A DNA stretch of 64,000 bases from Saccharibacillus deserti (GTDB lineage: Bacteria; Bacillota; Bacilli; Paenibacillales; Paenibacillaceae), in contig NZ_JABJVN010000007.1 of the NCBI RefSeq assembly GCF_013618475.1, forward strand, positions 62,001 through 126,000, read 5' to 3'. This document shows, piece by piece, positions 46,157 through 54,440 of the stretch. The position numbers and the translations under genes were made by a program. Below the pieces are notes generated by a model that worked only from the letters and a program-made list of their open reading frames with translations, was not told where the DNA came from and searched no databases. Numbering within the stretch: position 1 is the first letter of the stretch; each line of letters starts with the position of its first letter.

Positions 46157-46828
46157 TTGGGTACACAGCAGTTTGTGGTCATCGGACTGGGGCGTTTCGG
46201 CATGAGCCTCGGCATGGAATTGATCGAACTCGGTTATGAGGTCATGGGCGTCGACCGAAACGAAGAAGTGGTCGAAGAAGTCGGCGACCGGTTTACGTAC
46301 GCGGCTGTCGCCGACGCGACGGACGAGGAGATGCTGCGTTCGCTCGGCATCCGGAATTTCGACTGCGGGATCGTGGCGATCGGGGAAAATATGCAGACCA
46401 GCATTTTGGCGGCGATCCTGCTCAAAGAGCTTGGCGTCAAAAAGGTCGTGGCCAAAGCCATCACCGTCCTGCACGGCCGGGCGCTGGAGAAAATCGGCGT
46501 CGATCAGGTCATTTTTCCGGAGCGCGATATGGGAATCCGTGTGGCGCACCAGCTCGTTACGCCAAACCTGCTCGATTATATCAAATTGTCGGACGACTAT
46601 TCGATCGTGGAGATGCGCGTGCCGACCTGTCTGAACGAGCGTACGGTTGCGGACCTGAATTCGCGGACCCGCTTCGGCTGCAGCATCGTGGCGCTGCGTA
46701 CCGACGCGGGAGTCACGATCGCGCCTACGGCGCTCGACCAGATGCGCGAAGGCGATATCATGGTTATTGCGGGTCCGAACGACCGGATCGAACAGTTTGA
46801 ACGCGAAGTGGTCAATATCGAAGAATGA
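46157..46828 (+). CDS. ktrA: Potassium uptake regulatory subunit KtrA/TrkA (RCK)
   Basis: A 223-residue cytoplasmic gating ring subunit. The RCK_N Rossmann motif VIGLGRFGMSLG with the acidic D (GVDRN) binds ATP/ADP or NAD. The RCK_C domain spans about 135-220 and is the c-di-AMP binding site in Bacillota homologs. A TTG start at 46157 has AAGGAGGT at ideal distance; GTG 46148 would overlap the ribosome site. It pairs with ktrB immediately upstream; together with Mrp it forms an ion-homeostasis island. Confidence 0.92.
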   Translation: MGTQQFVVIGLGRFGMSLGMELIELGYEVMGVDRNEEVVEEVGDRFTYAAVADATDEEMLRSLGIRNFDCGIVAIGENMQTSILAAILLKELGVKKVVAKAITVLHGRALEKIGVDQVIFPERDMGIRVAHQLVTPNLLDYIKLSDDYSIVEMRVPTCLNERTVADLNSRTRFGCSIVALRTDAGVTIAPTALDQMREGDIMVIAGPNDRIEQFEREVVNIEE

Positions 46829-46870
46829 CGGCTGCAGGTTCGTGAAATCGGGACCTCGAGAAAGAGGAAA

Positions 46871-46914
46871 ATGCGGAAAAAGCCGGCAGGAATCCGGCGG
46901 ATTTCCGCAATTTT
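46871..46914 (+). terminator. Terminator after ktrA
   Basis: GCGGAAAAAGCCGG / CCGGCGGATTTCCGC with small internal mismatches and an AATTTTC tail. Less ideal than others here. Confidence 0.6.
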
Positions 46915-47324
46915 CTGCGCCGAATCATGGAAACGCTTACTTGCTTGTCGGGCCATAAAAGCCGCAGCGGTGCGCCCTGGAGACCGATTCAAAGTCTTCG
47001 GGGCCGTTTGGGTCGTTGTTGAATCGTTAACCTTTATGTACGCTTACATATACTATGCAGGAATTTTTTGTTTTCAAAAAGTCGCCATATTGGTTCCATT
47101 CTACGAAAATTTGGGGTAACATAAAAAGGGAAGCCGCGTTGTTTGCAAAAGCCTAATAGGTTTGGAATTCCGGTCGTTCGTTTGCTTCGGCAGGCGGGGC
47201 GGAAGGGCGGCAATTTCCAACGTGGGATTTATGAAAACGTTCTAAAATGGCATTTTGCAGCGCCAAGGAACTTGCTTCCGGGCAGCGGCGGAGTGCCGAA
47301 CGATGAAAGGGGACGGTTGGGCAG
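46915..47324 (+). promoter_or_regulatory. Leader region of sdhCAB
   Basis: Promoter candidate TTAACC-16-TATACT (47027-47054) implies a 270-base leader. It contains a cre-like box TGAAAACGTTCTAA (47232-47245, one mismatch). A 61-codon frame from TTG 47143 (AAAGGG upstream) ends in TGA overlapping the sdhC ATG. Long sdh leaders are targets of small RNAs in Bacillus; no such RNA is visible here. Confidence 0.5.
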
Positions 47325-47993
47325 ATGAAAGGTTACTACGCCAGAAAGGTGCACTCGTTATTGGGGGTAATTCCGCTCAGTTTGTTCCTGATCGAGCACG
47401 CAATTACCAATTATGCGGCTTTCGACGGCGGGCAGGAAGGCTTCCGCAAGGCGGTGCACACACTCAACGATCTACCATTAGTTTTTTTCCTTGAACTGTT
47501 CGCAATCTGGCTTCCGCTGCTCTTCCACGGCGTATACGGACTTTATATTGCGTATCAGGCCCAGCCTAACCTGGGGCACTTCAAGACCGAGCGCAACTGG
47601 CGCTTTATCCTGCAGCGTGTAAGCGGCGTGATCGCTTTCGTGTTCATCGTGTGGCACGTGTACTCGACCCGTTTCCAGATTACGTTGGGTAATACCACTC
47701 ACGACGAACTCGGCGGCTTTATGCATAACATTGTTACGCAGCCGGGATTCTTCGTCTTCTTCCTGGTAGGCGTCATCGCCACGACTTTCCACTTCGCCAA
47801 CGGCGTGTGGGCGTTCCTCGTCAGCTGGGGCATTACGGTGGGACCGCGCGCGCAGCGTATTTCTTCCTACGCCTGCCTGGGTCTGTTCGTGATTGTAACG
47901 GCCCTGTTCATGCTGTCGCTGTTCGCTTTCCGCGGGGAAGAATTTGCAGATACGGCCAGTGCGATAACCACGTTGAAAACAATGATCGGCTAA
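47325..47993 (+). CDS. sdhC: Succinate dehydrogenase cytochrome b558 subunit
   Basis: A 222-residue five-span diheme membrane anchor of Bacillus-type menaquinone-linked complex II. It begins MKGYYARKVHSLLGVIPLSLFLIEH. Heme-ligand histidines are visible in VHSLLG, HAITNY, WHVYSTRF and ATTFHFANGVW. It anchors SdhA/SdhB and passes electrons to menaquinone. First gene of sdhCAB, 17 bases before sdhA. Confidence 0.95.
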   Translation: MKGYYARKVHSLLGVIPLSLFLIEHAITNYAAFDGGQEGFRKAVHTLNDLPLVFFLELFAIWLPLLFHGVYGLYIAYQAQPNLGHFKTERNWRFILQRVSGVIAFVFIVWHVYSTRFQITLGNTTHDELGGFMHNIVTQPGFFVFFLVGVIATTFHFANGVWAFLVSWGITVGPRAQRISSYACLGLFVIVTALFMLSLFAFRGEEFADTASAITTLKTMIG

Positions 47994-48010
47994 GGGGGAC
48001 TTAATCAGAC

Positions 48011-49756
48011 ATGGCAAAATCCGGACTTATTATCGTCGGCGGAGGGCTTGCGGGTCTCATGGCAACCGTCAAAGCGGCCGAAGCCGGCGTTCCCGTACAA
48101 TTATTCTCCGTCGTTCCCGTCAAGCGTTCGCACTCCGTGTGCGCGCAGGGCGGCATCAACGGAGCGGTTAATACAAAAGGCGAGGGCGACTCGCCCTGGC
48201 TGCATTTTGACGACACGGTCTACGGCGGAGATTTTCTCGCCAACCAGCCTCCGGTCAAAGCGATGTGCGACGCCGCGCCCGGCATCATTCACCTCATGGA
48301 CCGGATGGGCGTTATGTTCAACCGTACGCCGGAAGGCCTGCTCGATTTCCGCCGTTTCGGCGGTACGAAGTTTCACCGTACGGCGTTCGCCGGCGCGACG
48401 ACGGGCCAGCAGCTGCTGTACGCCCTCGACGAGCAGGTGCGCCGCTACGAAGCCGCGGGTCTCGTAACCAAGTACGAGAACTGGGAATTCCTCGGTGCGG
48501 TACTGGACGACGAAGGCGTCTGCCGCGGCGTGAGTTCGCAGAACCTGCGCACGATGGAAATCCAGACCTTCACAGCCGACGCCGTGATTCTGGCGACCGG
48601 CGGACCCGGCATCATTTTCGGCAAGACGACCAATTCGGTCATCAATACCGGTACCGCGGCCAGCGCCGTATACCAGCAGGGCGTTCACTATGCGAACGGC
48701 GAATTCATCCAGATTCACCCGACAGCCATTCCCGGCGATGACAAGCTGCGCCTCATGTCCGAATCGGCGCGCGGCGAAGGCGGCCGGATCTGGACGTACA
48801 AGGACGGCAAGCCGTGGTATTTCCTCGAAGAGAAATACCCGTCTTACGGCAACCTCGTTCCGCGTGACATCGCGACGCGCGAGATCTTCAATGTCTGCGT
48901 AGACCAAAAGCTCGGCATCAACGGCGAGAACATGGTTTACCTGGATCTGTCGCACAAAGACCCGAAAGAACTCGACGTCAAACTCGGCGGCATTATCGAG
49001 ATCTACGAGAAGTTCATGGGCGACGATCCGCGCAAGATTCCAATGAAAATCTTCCCGGCCGTTCACTATTCGATGGGCGGCATGTGGGTCGACTATAACC
49101 AGATGACGAATATTCCGGGGCTGTTCGCCGCCGGCGAATGCGAGTATCAATACCACGGTGCGAACCGTCTCGGCGCGAACTCGCTCGTCTCCGCCATCTA
49201 TGGCGGTATGGTAGCCGGTCCGAAAGCGGTCGAGTATATCAAAGGTCTCAAAAAATCGGCGGCGGATCTTTCGAGCTCGCTGTTCGACGCAAGCACCGCC
49301 AAGCATCAAGCCAACTACAATCAACTGCTCGCGATGGACGGCGGTACGGAGAACTCGTACGTGCTGCACCGCGAACTGGGCGAGTGGATGACCGACAATA
49401 TGACGGTCGTACGCTATAACGACAAGTTGGAGCAGACGATCAACAAGATCAAGGAATTGAAGCAGCGCTACCGCAAGATCAACATGATGGATACGGCCAA
49501 ATGGAACAATTCCAGCGTCGCGTTCACCCGTCAGCTCTGGAACATGCTGGAGCTGTCCGAAGCGATGACCAAAGGCGCGCTCCTGCGCAACGAAAGCCGC
49601 GGAGCCCACTATAAACCGGACTTCCCGACGCGTAACGACGAGGAATTCCTCAAGACGACCAAAGCAGCCTGGACGCCGGACGGCCCAAGCATTTCCTACG
49701 AGGAAGTCGATGTATCCCTGATTCCTCCGCGCGTCCGCGACTATTCCAAAGATTAA
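48011..49756 (+). CDS. sdhA: Succinate dehydrogenase flavoprotein subunit
   Basis: A 581-residue flavoprotein that oxidises succinate to fumarate. FAD motif VGGGLAGLMATVKAAEAG; covalent flavin His in SHSVCAQGGINGAVN; active-site segments HPTAIPGDDKLRLMSESARGEGGRIW and AVHYSMGGMWVDYNQMTNIPGLFAAGE; late GANRLGANSLVSAIYGGMVAG. Very close to the Bacillus SdhA as I remember it. Start has AGGGGG upstream. A tandem hairpin array, not a simple spacer, separates it from sdhB. Confidence 0.97.
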   Translation: MAKSGLIIVGGGLAGLMATVKAAEAGVPVQLFSVVPVKRSHSVCAQGGINGAVNTKGEGDSPWLHFDDTVYGGDFLANQPPVKAMCDAAPGIIHLMDRMGVMFNRTPEGLLDFRRFGGTKFHRTAFAGATTGQQLLYALDEQVRRYEAAGLVTKYENWEFLGAVLDDEGVCRGVSSQNLRTMEIQTFTADAVILATGGPGIIFGKTTNSVINTGTAASAVYQQGVHYANGEFIQIHPTAIPGDDKLRLMSESARGEGGRIWTYKDGKPWYFLEEKYPSYGNLVPRDIATREIFNVCVDQKLGINGENMVYLDLSHKDPKELDVKLGGIIEIYEKFMGDDPRKIPMKIFPAVHYSMGGMWVDYNQMTNIPGLFAAGECEYQYHGANRLGANSLVSAIYGGMVAGPKAVEYIKGLKKSAADLSSSLFDASTAKHQANYNQLLAMDGGTENSYVLHRELGEWMTDNMTVVRYNDKLEQTINKIKELKQRYRKINMMDTAKWNNSSVAFTRQLWNMLELSEAMTKGALLRNESRGAHYKPDFPTRNDEEFLKTTKAAWTPDGPSISYEEVDVSLIPPRVRDYSKD

Positions 49757-49760
49757 TGCA

Positions 49761-49891
49761 TCGCGTTTCGAAGAAACGCGCAGACTCAGCGAAGTTTCGC
49801 AGAAACTTGCATAATCGCGTTTCGAAGAAACGCGCAAACTCAGCGAAGTTTCGCAGAAACTTGCATAATCGCGTTTCGAAGAAACGCGCAG
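49761..49891 (+). repeat. Tandem 54-bp hairpin repeats between sdhA and sdhB
   Basis: Copies start at 49761, 49815 and 49869 (period exactly 54); the third is cut after 23 bases. Each has two hairpins: GCGTTTC-GAA-GAAACGC, and AAGTTTC-GCA-GAAACTT. Five hairpins lie in 131 bases inside the operon, with no T run, so they probably act on RNA stability or processing instead of termination. Confidence 0.92.
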
Positions 49892-49928
49892 CCTTGTCCA
49901 TATCAAGCGAATGGGGGAGAAAACGACC

Positions 49929-50717
49929 ATGGCGGAAACCACAACCGTGCCGCAAACATCTCAGAACACAGCCAGAAGAGTCAAATTTGTGATCACCCGT
50001 CAGGACACGCCGGAAACCAAGCCCTACACCGAAGAATTCGATCTTCCTTACCGCCCGGGCATGAACGTCATCAGCGCCCTGATGGAAATCCAGCGGAACC
50101 CCGTCAACGCAAACGGCGGCTCCACCGCTCCCGTCTGCTGGGAGTCGAACTGCCTGGAAGAAGTATGCGGAGCTTGTTCGATGGTGATCAACGGCAAGCC
50201 GCGTCAAGCCTGCTCGGCGCTCGTGGATCAGCTGGAACAGCCGATCCGCGTCGCTCCGATGGCGACTTTCCCGGTTGTACGCGATCTGGTGATCGACCGC
50301 AGCCGGATGTTCAACGCGCTGAAGAAAGTCAAAGCCTGGATTCCGATCGACGGAACATACGATTTGGGTCCCGGACCGCGGATGCCCGAGAAAAAACGTC
50401 AGTGGGCTTATGAATTGTCCAAGTGCATGACGTGCGGCGTTTGTCTGGAAGCCTGCCCGAACGTCAACGACAAGACGGACTTTATCGGCCCGGCCGCGCT
50501 GTCGCAGGTTCGCCTGTTCAATGCGCATCCGACCGGCGAGATGAATGCCGACGACCGTCTCGATACGCTAATGGAAGGCAGCGACGGCATCGAAGGATGC
50601 GGCAACTCCCAGAACTGCGTACGCGCTTGTCCGAAAGGGATTCCGCTGACCACTTCGATCGCCGAGCTGAACAAGCAAACGACGAAGAGAATGTTCAAAC
50701 GCTGGTTTGCGCAGTAA
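49929..50717 (+). CDS. sdhB: Succinate dehydrogenase iron-sulfur subunit
   Basis: A 262-residue Fe-S subunit that carries electrons from FAD to the heme/menaquinone site. The 2Fe-2S cluster ligands are in CWESNCLEEVCGACSMVING. The 4Fe-4S motif is CMTCGVCLEACPN, and CGNSQNCVRACPKGIPL gives the 3Fe-4S ligands. ATG 49929 has GGGGGAG upstream. Third gene of sdhCAB; a terminator follows. Confidence 0.96.
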   Translation: MAETTTVPQTSQNTARRVKFVITRQDTPETKPYTEEFDLPYRPGMNVISALMEIQRNPVNANGGSTAPVCWESNCLEEVCGACSMVINGKPRQACSALVDQLEQPIRVAPMATFPVVRDLVIDRSRMFNALKKVKAWIPIDGTYDLGPGPRMPEKKRQWAYELSKCMTCGVCLEACPNVNDKTDFIGPAALSQVRLFNAHPTGEMNADDRLDTLMEGSDGIEGCGNSQNCVRACPKGIPLTTSIAELNKQTTKRMFKRWFAQ

Positions 50718-50753
50718 GAAGCGCCCGGCAGACTTCTTCGACCGGGAATATAG

Positions 50754-50789
50754 ATCCGAGAAGCCCGCTGCCGGGCTCCTCGGATTTTT
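50754..50789 (+). terminator. Terminator after sdhCAB
   Basis: ATCCGAG / CTCGGAT outer stem with inner AGCCCG/CGGGCT and TTTTT. Confidence 0.9.
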
Positions 50790-50827
50790 GGCGTAACGAA
50801 TGAAATGAAGGATGGAGTCTGATTGCC

Positions 50828-51625
50828 ATGATTGTCGAAAAACCGTATACCCGAACATCGATTGCCGACGAAGCCCGGGCCCTGGGCGTCGAGCCGGGGT
50901 CCGTCCTGTTCGTGCATTCGTCTCTCAAAGCGATCGGAGGATGGATTGCGGGAGGAGCCGAAGCTGTGATCCTGGGGCTGGAAGATGCGCTGGGCGACGA
51001 AGGTACGCTTGTGATGCCGACGCAGTCGTCGGATCTGACCGATCCCGCAATCTGGATGAGCCCGCCGCTCGATCCGCTCTGGTGGGACTTGGTACGCCGG
51101 GAAATGCCTCTGTACGATCCGGATCTGACGGTTACCCGGGGAATGGGTGCCGTGCCGGAAACCTTCCGCAAACAGCGCGGTACGCGGCGCAGTCCGCATC
51201 CCCATCTGTCTTTTGCGGCGAGGGGCCCGCAGGCCTCTTATATTACGGAGCGTCATCCGCTGGAATACGGGCTGGGCGAACATTCGCCGCTCGGCCGTCT
51301 GTATGAGTTGGATGCCTGGGTGCTGATGCTGGGTACCGGCTATGGAACGAACACGTCGTTTCATCTGGGCGAATACCGGGCGGCGTACCGCGGCAAAAAG
51401 GAACTGCGGCCAACGGCCAAAGTGCCCGGCGCAAACGGGCCCGAATGGGTGTCGTTTGCCGATATTAATTTCGATTCGGACGATTTCGAGCGAATGGGCG
51501 CCGACTTCGACACGGAGCGGGCTTCCAAGATTCGGCGCGGCCGAATCGGCCGCGCGGAGTGCAGGCTTGTCCGGCAGTCCGTAATGGTCGATTACGCCGT
51601 AAGATGGCTGGAATTGTATCGCTGA
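50828..51625 (+). CDS. Aminoglycoside N(3)-acetyltransferase family protein
   Basis: A 265-residue member of the antibiotic N-acetyltransferase (AAC(3)) family: SVLFVHSSLKAIGGWIAGG at the front, LVMPTQSSDLTDPAIW, RGMGAVPETFRKQRGTRRSPHPHLSFAARGP with the family histidine, and EHSPLGRLYELDAWVLMLGTGYGTNTSFH. Chromosomal homologs such as YokD acetylate unknown amines and need not give resistance. ATG 50828 follows GGATGGAG. It sits 27 bases before a GNAT gene, probably an operon. Confidence 0.88.
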   Translation: MIVEKPYTRTSIADEARALGVEPGSVLFVHSSLKAIGGWIAGGAEAVILGLEDALGDEGTLVMPTQSSDLTDPAIWMSPPLDPLWWDLVRREMPLYDPDLTVTRGMGAVPETFRKQRGTRRSPHPHLSFAARGPQASYITERHPLEYGLGEHSPLGRLYELDAWVLMLGTGYGTNTSFHLGEYRAAYRGKKELRPTAKVPGANGPEWVSFADINFDSDDFERMGADFDTERASKIRRGRIGRAECRLVRQSVMVDYAVRWLELYR

Positions 51626-51652
51626 GCCAAGAACGAGGGGAGAACAAAGGAT

Positions 51653-52243
51653 ATGGCGGACAAAGAACGAATTGCGGACAGCCTGCCCGAGTGGCTGCCG
51701 ATTCGCACCAAACGGCTGGAGCTGCGCATCCTGACGCATGAGGATATCCGGAATTGGAGCCGAAGCGCCGACGATGCCGAAGTGAACCGTTATCTGGCTT
51801 CGGCGGGGCGCACTTTCGGTATAGGCAATCCGGATCGCGTCTACCGGCAGATCGAAGAATCGTACCGGAGTTTGAGCGCCCTGCATCTAGGGGTCTTTTT
51901 GCACGGCGGAGACCAAATTATCGGCTTGTGTTCGTTCCAGCGCTGGGATGCGCGGGGCGGCAAAGCCGAGCTTGGTTTCGCGCTGTCGCACGAGCATTGG
52001 GGGAAAGGTTATGCGACGGAAGCAGCCGATGCCTTGGCGGCTTTCGGCTTTCGGTATTTGGAGCTGGAACGGATTCAGGCCCGCTGCTTCGTCAAGAACG
52101 CCGCTTCGCTTCGCGTTCTGGAGAAGATCGGCATGGAGCGCCAGCACCGGCCGGAGTTCGGCTTCGGAGTGAAGCGGCGCGACGACGAATTGGGCGTTGT
52201 CGTTTTTACCCTGACCCGCGAGAATCTGGAAGCCCAGGCCTGA
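51653..52243 (+). CDS. GNAT family N-acetyltransferase (RimJ/RimL-like)
   Basis: A 196-residue acetyltransferase. The N-terminus starts PIRTKRLELRILTHEDI, typical of the RimJ/RimL/Acetyltransf_3 group. The acetyl-CoA site is ELGFALSHEHWGKGYATEAADALAAFGF. ERIQARCFVKNAASLRVLEKIGM closes the fold. Likely acetylates a protein N-terminus or small amine; substrate unknown. AGGGGAG lies 8 bases before ATG. Second gene after the AAC(3)-family gene. Confidence 0.9.
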   Translation: MADKERIADSLPEWLPIRTKRLELRILTHEDIRNWSRSADDAEVNRYLASAGRTFGIGNPDRVYRQIEESYRSLSALHLGVFLHGGDQIIGLCSFQRWDARGGKAELGFALSHEHWGKGYATEAADALAAFGFRYLELERIQARCFVKNAASLRVLEKIGMERQHRPEFGFGVKRRDDELGVVVFTLTRENLEAQA

Positions 52244-52308
52244 AGCGGAGAATTTCTTTGTTTTCGCGCCAGATAGGCTTTGTTACACAATTGAAATATA
52301 AGCGAAAT

Positions 52309-52402
52309 TGTTTTCTAACATGGATGGGGTATAAATAAGACATGACCCCCTTTTGAAATAGAAGTGATTAGACCCGGACGGAAGTCCGGGTCCCTTTTTT
52401 TG
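52309..52402 (+). promoter_or_regulatory. Possible short transcript: promoter and terminator
   Basis: TTGTTT-16-TATAAA (52309-52336) is followed after about 35 bases by GACCCGGAC / GTCCGGGTC and seven T residues (52372-52402). The hairpin probably terminates the acetyltransferase operon. If the promoter is real, a ~60-base RNA would result. Confidence 0.4.
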
Positions 52403-52428
52403 TTTAGGGGAAGGTGAATAAGCTTTTC

Positions 52429-52480
52429 GGCTCAAACAAACGGACTTCGGGATTTTTCCCGAAGTCCGTTTGTTTGAGCC
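52429..52480. terminator. Perfect 24-bp inverted repeat between convergent operons
   Basis: Arms 52429-52452 and 52457-52480 are perfectly complementary around a TTTT loop. No clear T run on either side, but position (after lplC on the minus strand) suggests termination or 3'-end protection. Confidence 0.75.
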
Positions 52481-52516
52481 GTACACGTCGTGCGCGGCAC
52501 AGTTGGCCAAACGCGA

Positions 52517-53407
52517 TTATTCTTTTACCGAACCGAGCGTAATACCGTGAATGAAATAGCGCTGCAGGAAAGGATAGACGATCATGACCGGCAGCATGGC
52601 CACGAAGATCTTGGCGGCGTCGAGCGTCCGGTTGGACAGTTCCGACAGCCTGCGATACTGATCTTCGCTCATGGTAGACGGATCAACCGAGACGACCATC
52701 TGCTGAATGTAAGTCTGCAGCGGATAATACTGCTCGCGCGTCATGAAGATCAGTCCGTAGAGGAATTCGTTCCAATGATACACGATGCTGAACAAGGTGA
52801 TGGTCGCCAGAACGGGTACCGCCAGCGGCAGATAGATTTTGATGAGCGAATACCAGGGGCCGGCTCCGTCAACGAGTGCGGCTTCATCCAGCTCTTTGGG
52901 CAGATTCCGGAAAAAATTCACGGTTAAAATAACATTGAATACGAGCGTTTGCGCGCCTCCGACAAGAACAAGCGCCCAGATGCTGTTCAGCATTCCAAGC
53001 TGTTTTACCGTCAGATACAGAGGAATAAGGCCGCCGTTGAACAGCATGCAGAAGACGAGAATCCACATCAGTATGCCGCGGGCTCTGAACTGCCTAGAAG
53101 TTCGGGAGAGCGGATAAGCCATCAGCAGCACCACGACAAAGTTGAGGGCGGCGCCAAGCGCTACCCGCTGAACCGAGATCCAGAAAGAACCGAAGAACTG
53201 CGTGTCTTTCAAAATCTGGGTATAGGCGTTCAGGTTGAAGCCGACCGGCCACAGCCAAACCTGGCCCGACGCCGCAGCGGAATTGGAGCTGAGCGACAAG
53301 ACGAGCGTATACCAGATCGGCAGCACGCAGGTCAGGGTGATTGTGATCAAAATGACGAGCAATCCGATATCCGTGAGGCGTGACCCCCAAGTTCTGTCCC
53401 GGATCAT
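52517..53407 (-). CDS. Carbohydrate ABC transporter permease (LplC type)
   Basis: A 296-residue permease with six spans and the EAA loop (KELDEAALVDGAGPWYSLIKIYLPLAVP) that binds the shared ATPase. LplC-type C-terminus ends FLQRYFIHGITLGSVKE, highly typical for this group. It is the third gene of an lplA-lplB-lplC operon, 20 bases after lplB. No ATPase gene is present; MsmX-like shared ATPases usually serve such systems. Confidence 0.94.
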   Translation of the reverse strand: MIRDRTWGSRLTDIGLLVILITITLTCVLPIWYTLVLSLSSNSAAASGQVWLWPVGFNLNAYTQILKDTQFFGSFWISVQRVALGAALNFVVVLLMAYPLSRTSRQFRARGILMWILVFCMLFNGGLIPLYLTVKQLGMLNSIWALVLVGGAQTLVFNVILTVNFFRNLPKELDEAALVDGAGPWYSLIKIYLPLAVPVLATITLFSIVYHWNEFLYGLIFMTREQYYPLQTYIQQMVVSVDPSTMSEDQYRRLSELSNRTLDAAKIFVAMLPVMIVYPFLQRYFIHGITLGSVKE

Positions 53408-53427
53408 AAGCGCACCTCCCGTATGGA

Positions 53428-54318
53428 TTAGAAAATCCGATAATTGATCAGCCGGTAAGCCAGATAATAAGAGATGCTGATCAGAATGAATCCGATGACG
53501 GACTTCAGCAGCCCAACCGCGGTTGCCAGCTCGTACTGCAGGTTAAGCAGGCCCGTGCGGTATACCCAAGTATCGATAATGTCGCCGGTGGAATAAACGA
53601 GCGGATTGTACAGGTTGAAGATCTGGTCGAAGCCGGCGTTCAGCACGTTGCCGAGACTGAGCACGGCAAGCAGGACCACGGTCGTCTGGATGCCCGGGAG
53701 CGTAATATGCCACAAACTGCGCCAGCGGCCCGCACCATCCATGCCCGCCGCTTCGTACAGGGCAGGATTGATCCCCGTCAGTGCGGCCAGGTAGATAATC
53801 GTATTGAATCCGAATTCTTTCCAGACATCGCTGCCGACCACCAACCACGGAAACAGCTCCGCCTGGGCAAAAAATAGCACGGGCTTGAAACCGAGCAGCG
53901 CTCCGAGCTGATTGATCGGACCATTGTACGAAAAGATATCCAATACGATGCCGCCGAGGATCACCCAGGAGAGGAAATGCGGCAGGTATACGACGGTCTG
54001 GATCCAGCGCTTAAGGATCATCTGGCGCAGCTCGTTGAGCATGAGCGCGAACACCAGCGGAACGACCAGGTTGGTGACGATTTTGAGTACGGCGATAATG
54101 AGCGTGTTGACGAAAACCTCACGGGTGTCCTTCAGCACGAACATATAGCGGAAATGTTCCAGCCCGGCCCAATCCGAGCCGAATATGCCTTTGCCGGGAT
54201 TAAAATATTGAAAAGAGATCGCGATTCCGAACATCGGAATGATGCTGAATACGATCAACCACAGATAGCCGGGCAGCAGCATCAGATAATAGTGTTTGTC
54301 GAAGCCTTTGATCCGCAT
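53428..54318 (-). CDS. Carbohydrate ABC transporter permease (LplB type)
   Basis: A 296-residue permease with six spans. It starts with the basic MRIKGFDKHYYLMLLPGYLWLIVFSIIPMFGIAISFQYFNPGKG segment. The EAA-like loop reads NPALYEAAGMDGAGRWRSLWHITLPGI. Ends in the usual LAYRLINYRIF. Good ribosome site (GGAAAGGAG). Forms the channel with the LplC-type partner. Confidence 0.94.
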   Translation of the reverse strand: MRIKGFDKHYYLMLLPGYLWLIVFSIIPMFGIAISFQYFNPGKGIFGSDWAGLEHFRYMFVLKDTREVFVNTLIIAVLKIVTNLVVPLVFALMLNELRQMILKRWIQTVVYLPHFLSWVILGGIVLDIFSYNGPINQLGALLGFKPVLFFAQAELFPWLVVGSDVWKEFGFNTIIYLAALTGINPALYEAAGMDGAGRWRSLWHITLPGIQTTVVLLAVLSLGNVLNAGFDQIFNLYNPLVYSTGDIIDTWVYRTGLLNLQYELATAVGLLKSVIGFILISISYYLAYRLINYRIF

Positions 54319-54373
54319 CCGTCAAAACTCCTTTCCAAACGGGGATAGGCGCTGCATCGCTATCGAACGCCGC

Positions 54374-54419
54374 GGTAACGCCCCGTGGAGACCCTGTTCG
54401 GGGAATCGGGAGCGTTACC
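54374..54419 (-). repeat. Hairpin between lplA and lplB genes
   Basis: GGTAACGC / GCGTTACC with inner CCCCG/CGGGG, after the binding-protein gene. Such intercistronic hairpins often protect the upstream binding-protein mRNA; no T run, so probably not a terminator. Confidence 0.6.
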
Positions 54420-54440
54420 TCGGCTGAACGTTACCTGTGA

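Noticed and set aside
49761-49891. CRISPR array or in-frame protein repeat
   Set aside because: Unit is continuous without variable spacers, and no start or family supports a protein.
48101-49942. 613-residue antisense frame over sdhA including repeated KRDYASFCETSLSL-like units
   Set aside because: The repeats only reflect the 54-base DNA array (divisible by three) read in antisense; sdhA is certain.
50828-51625. Acquired aminoglycoside resistance gene
   Set aside because: No mobile element or base-composition shift around it; chromosomal homologs of this family are common and need not give resistance.
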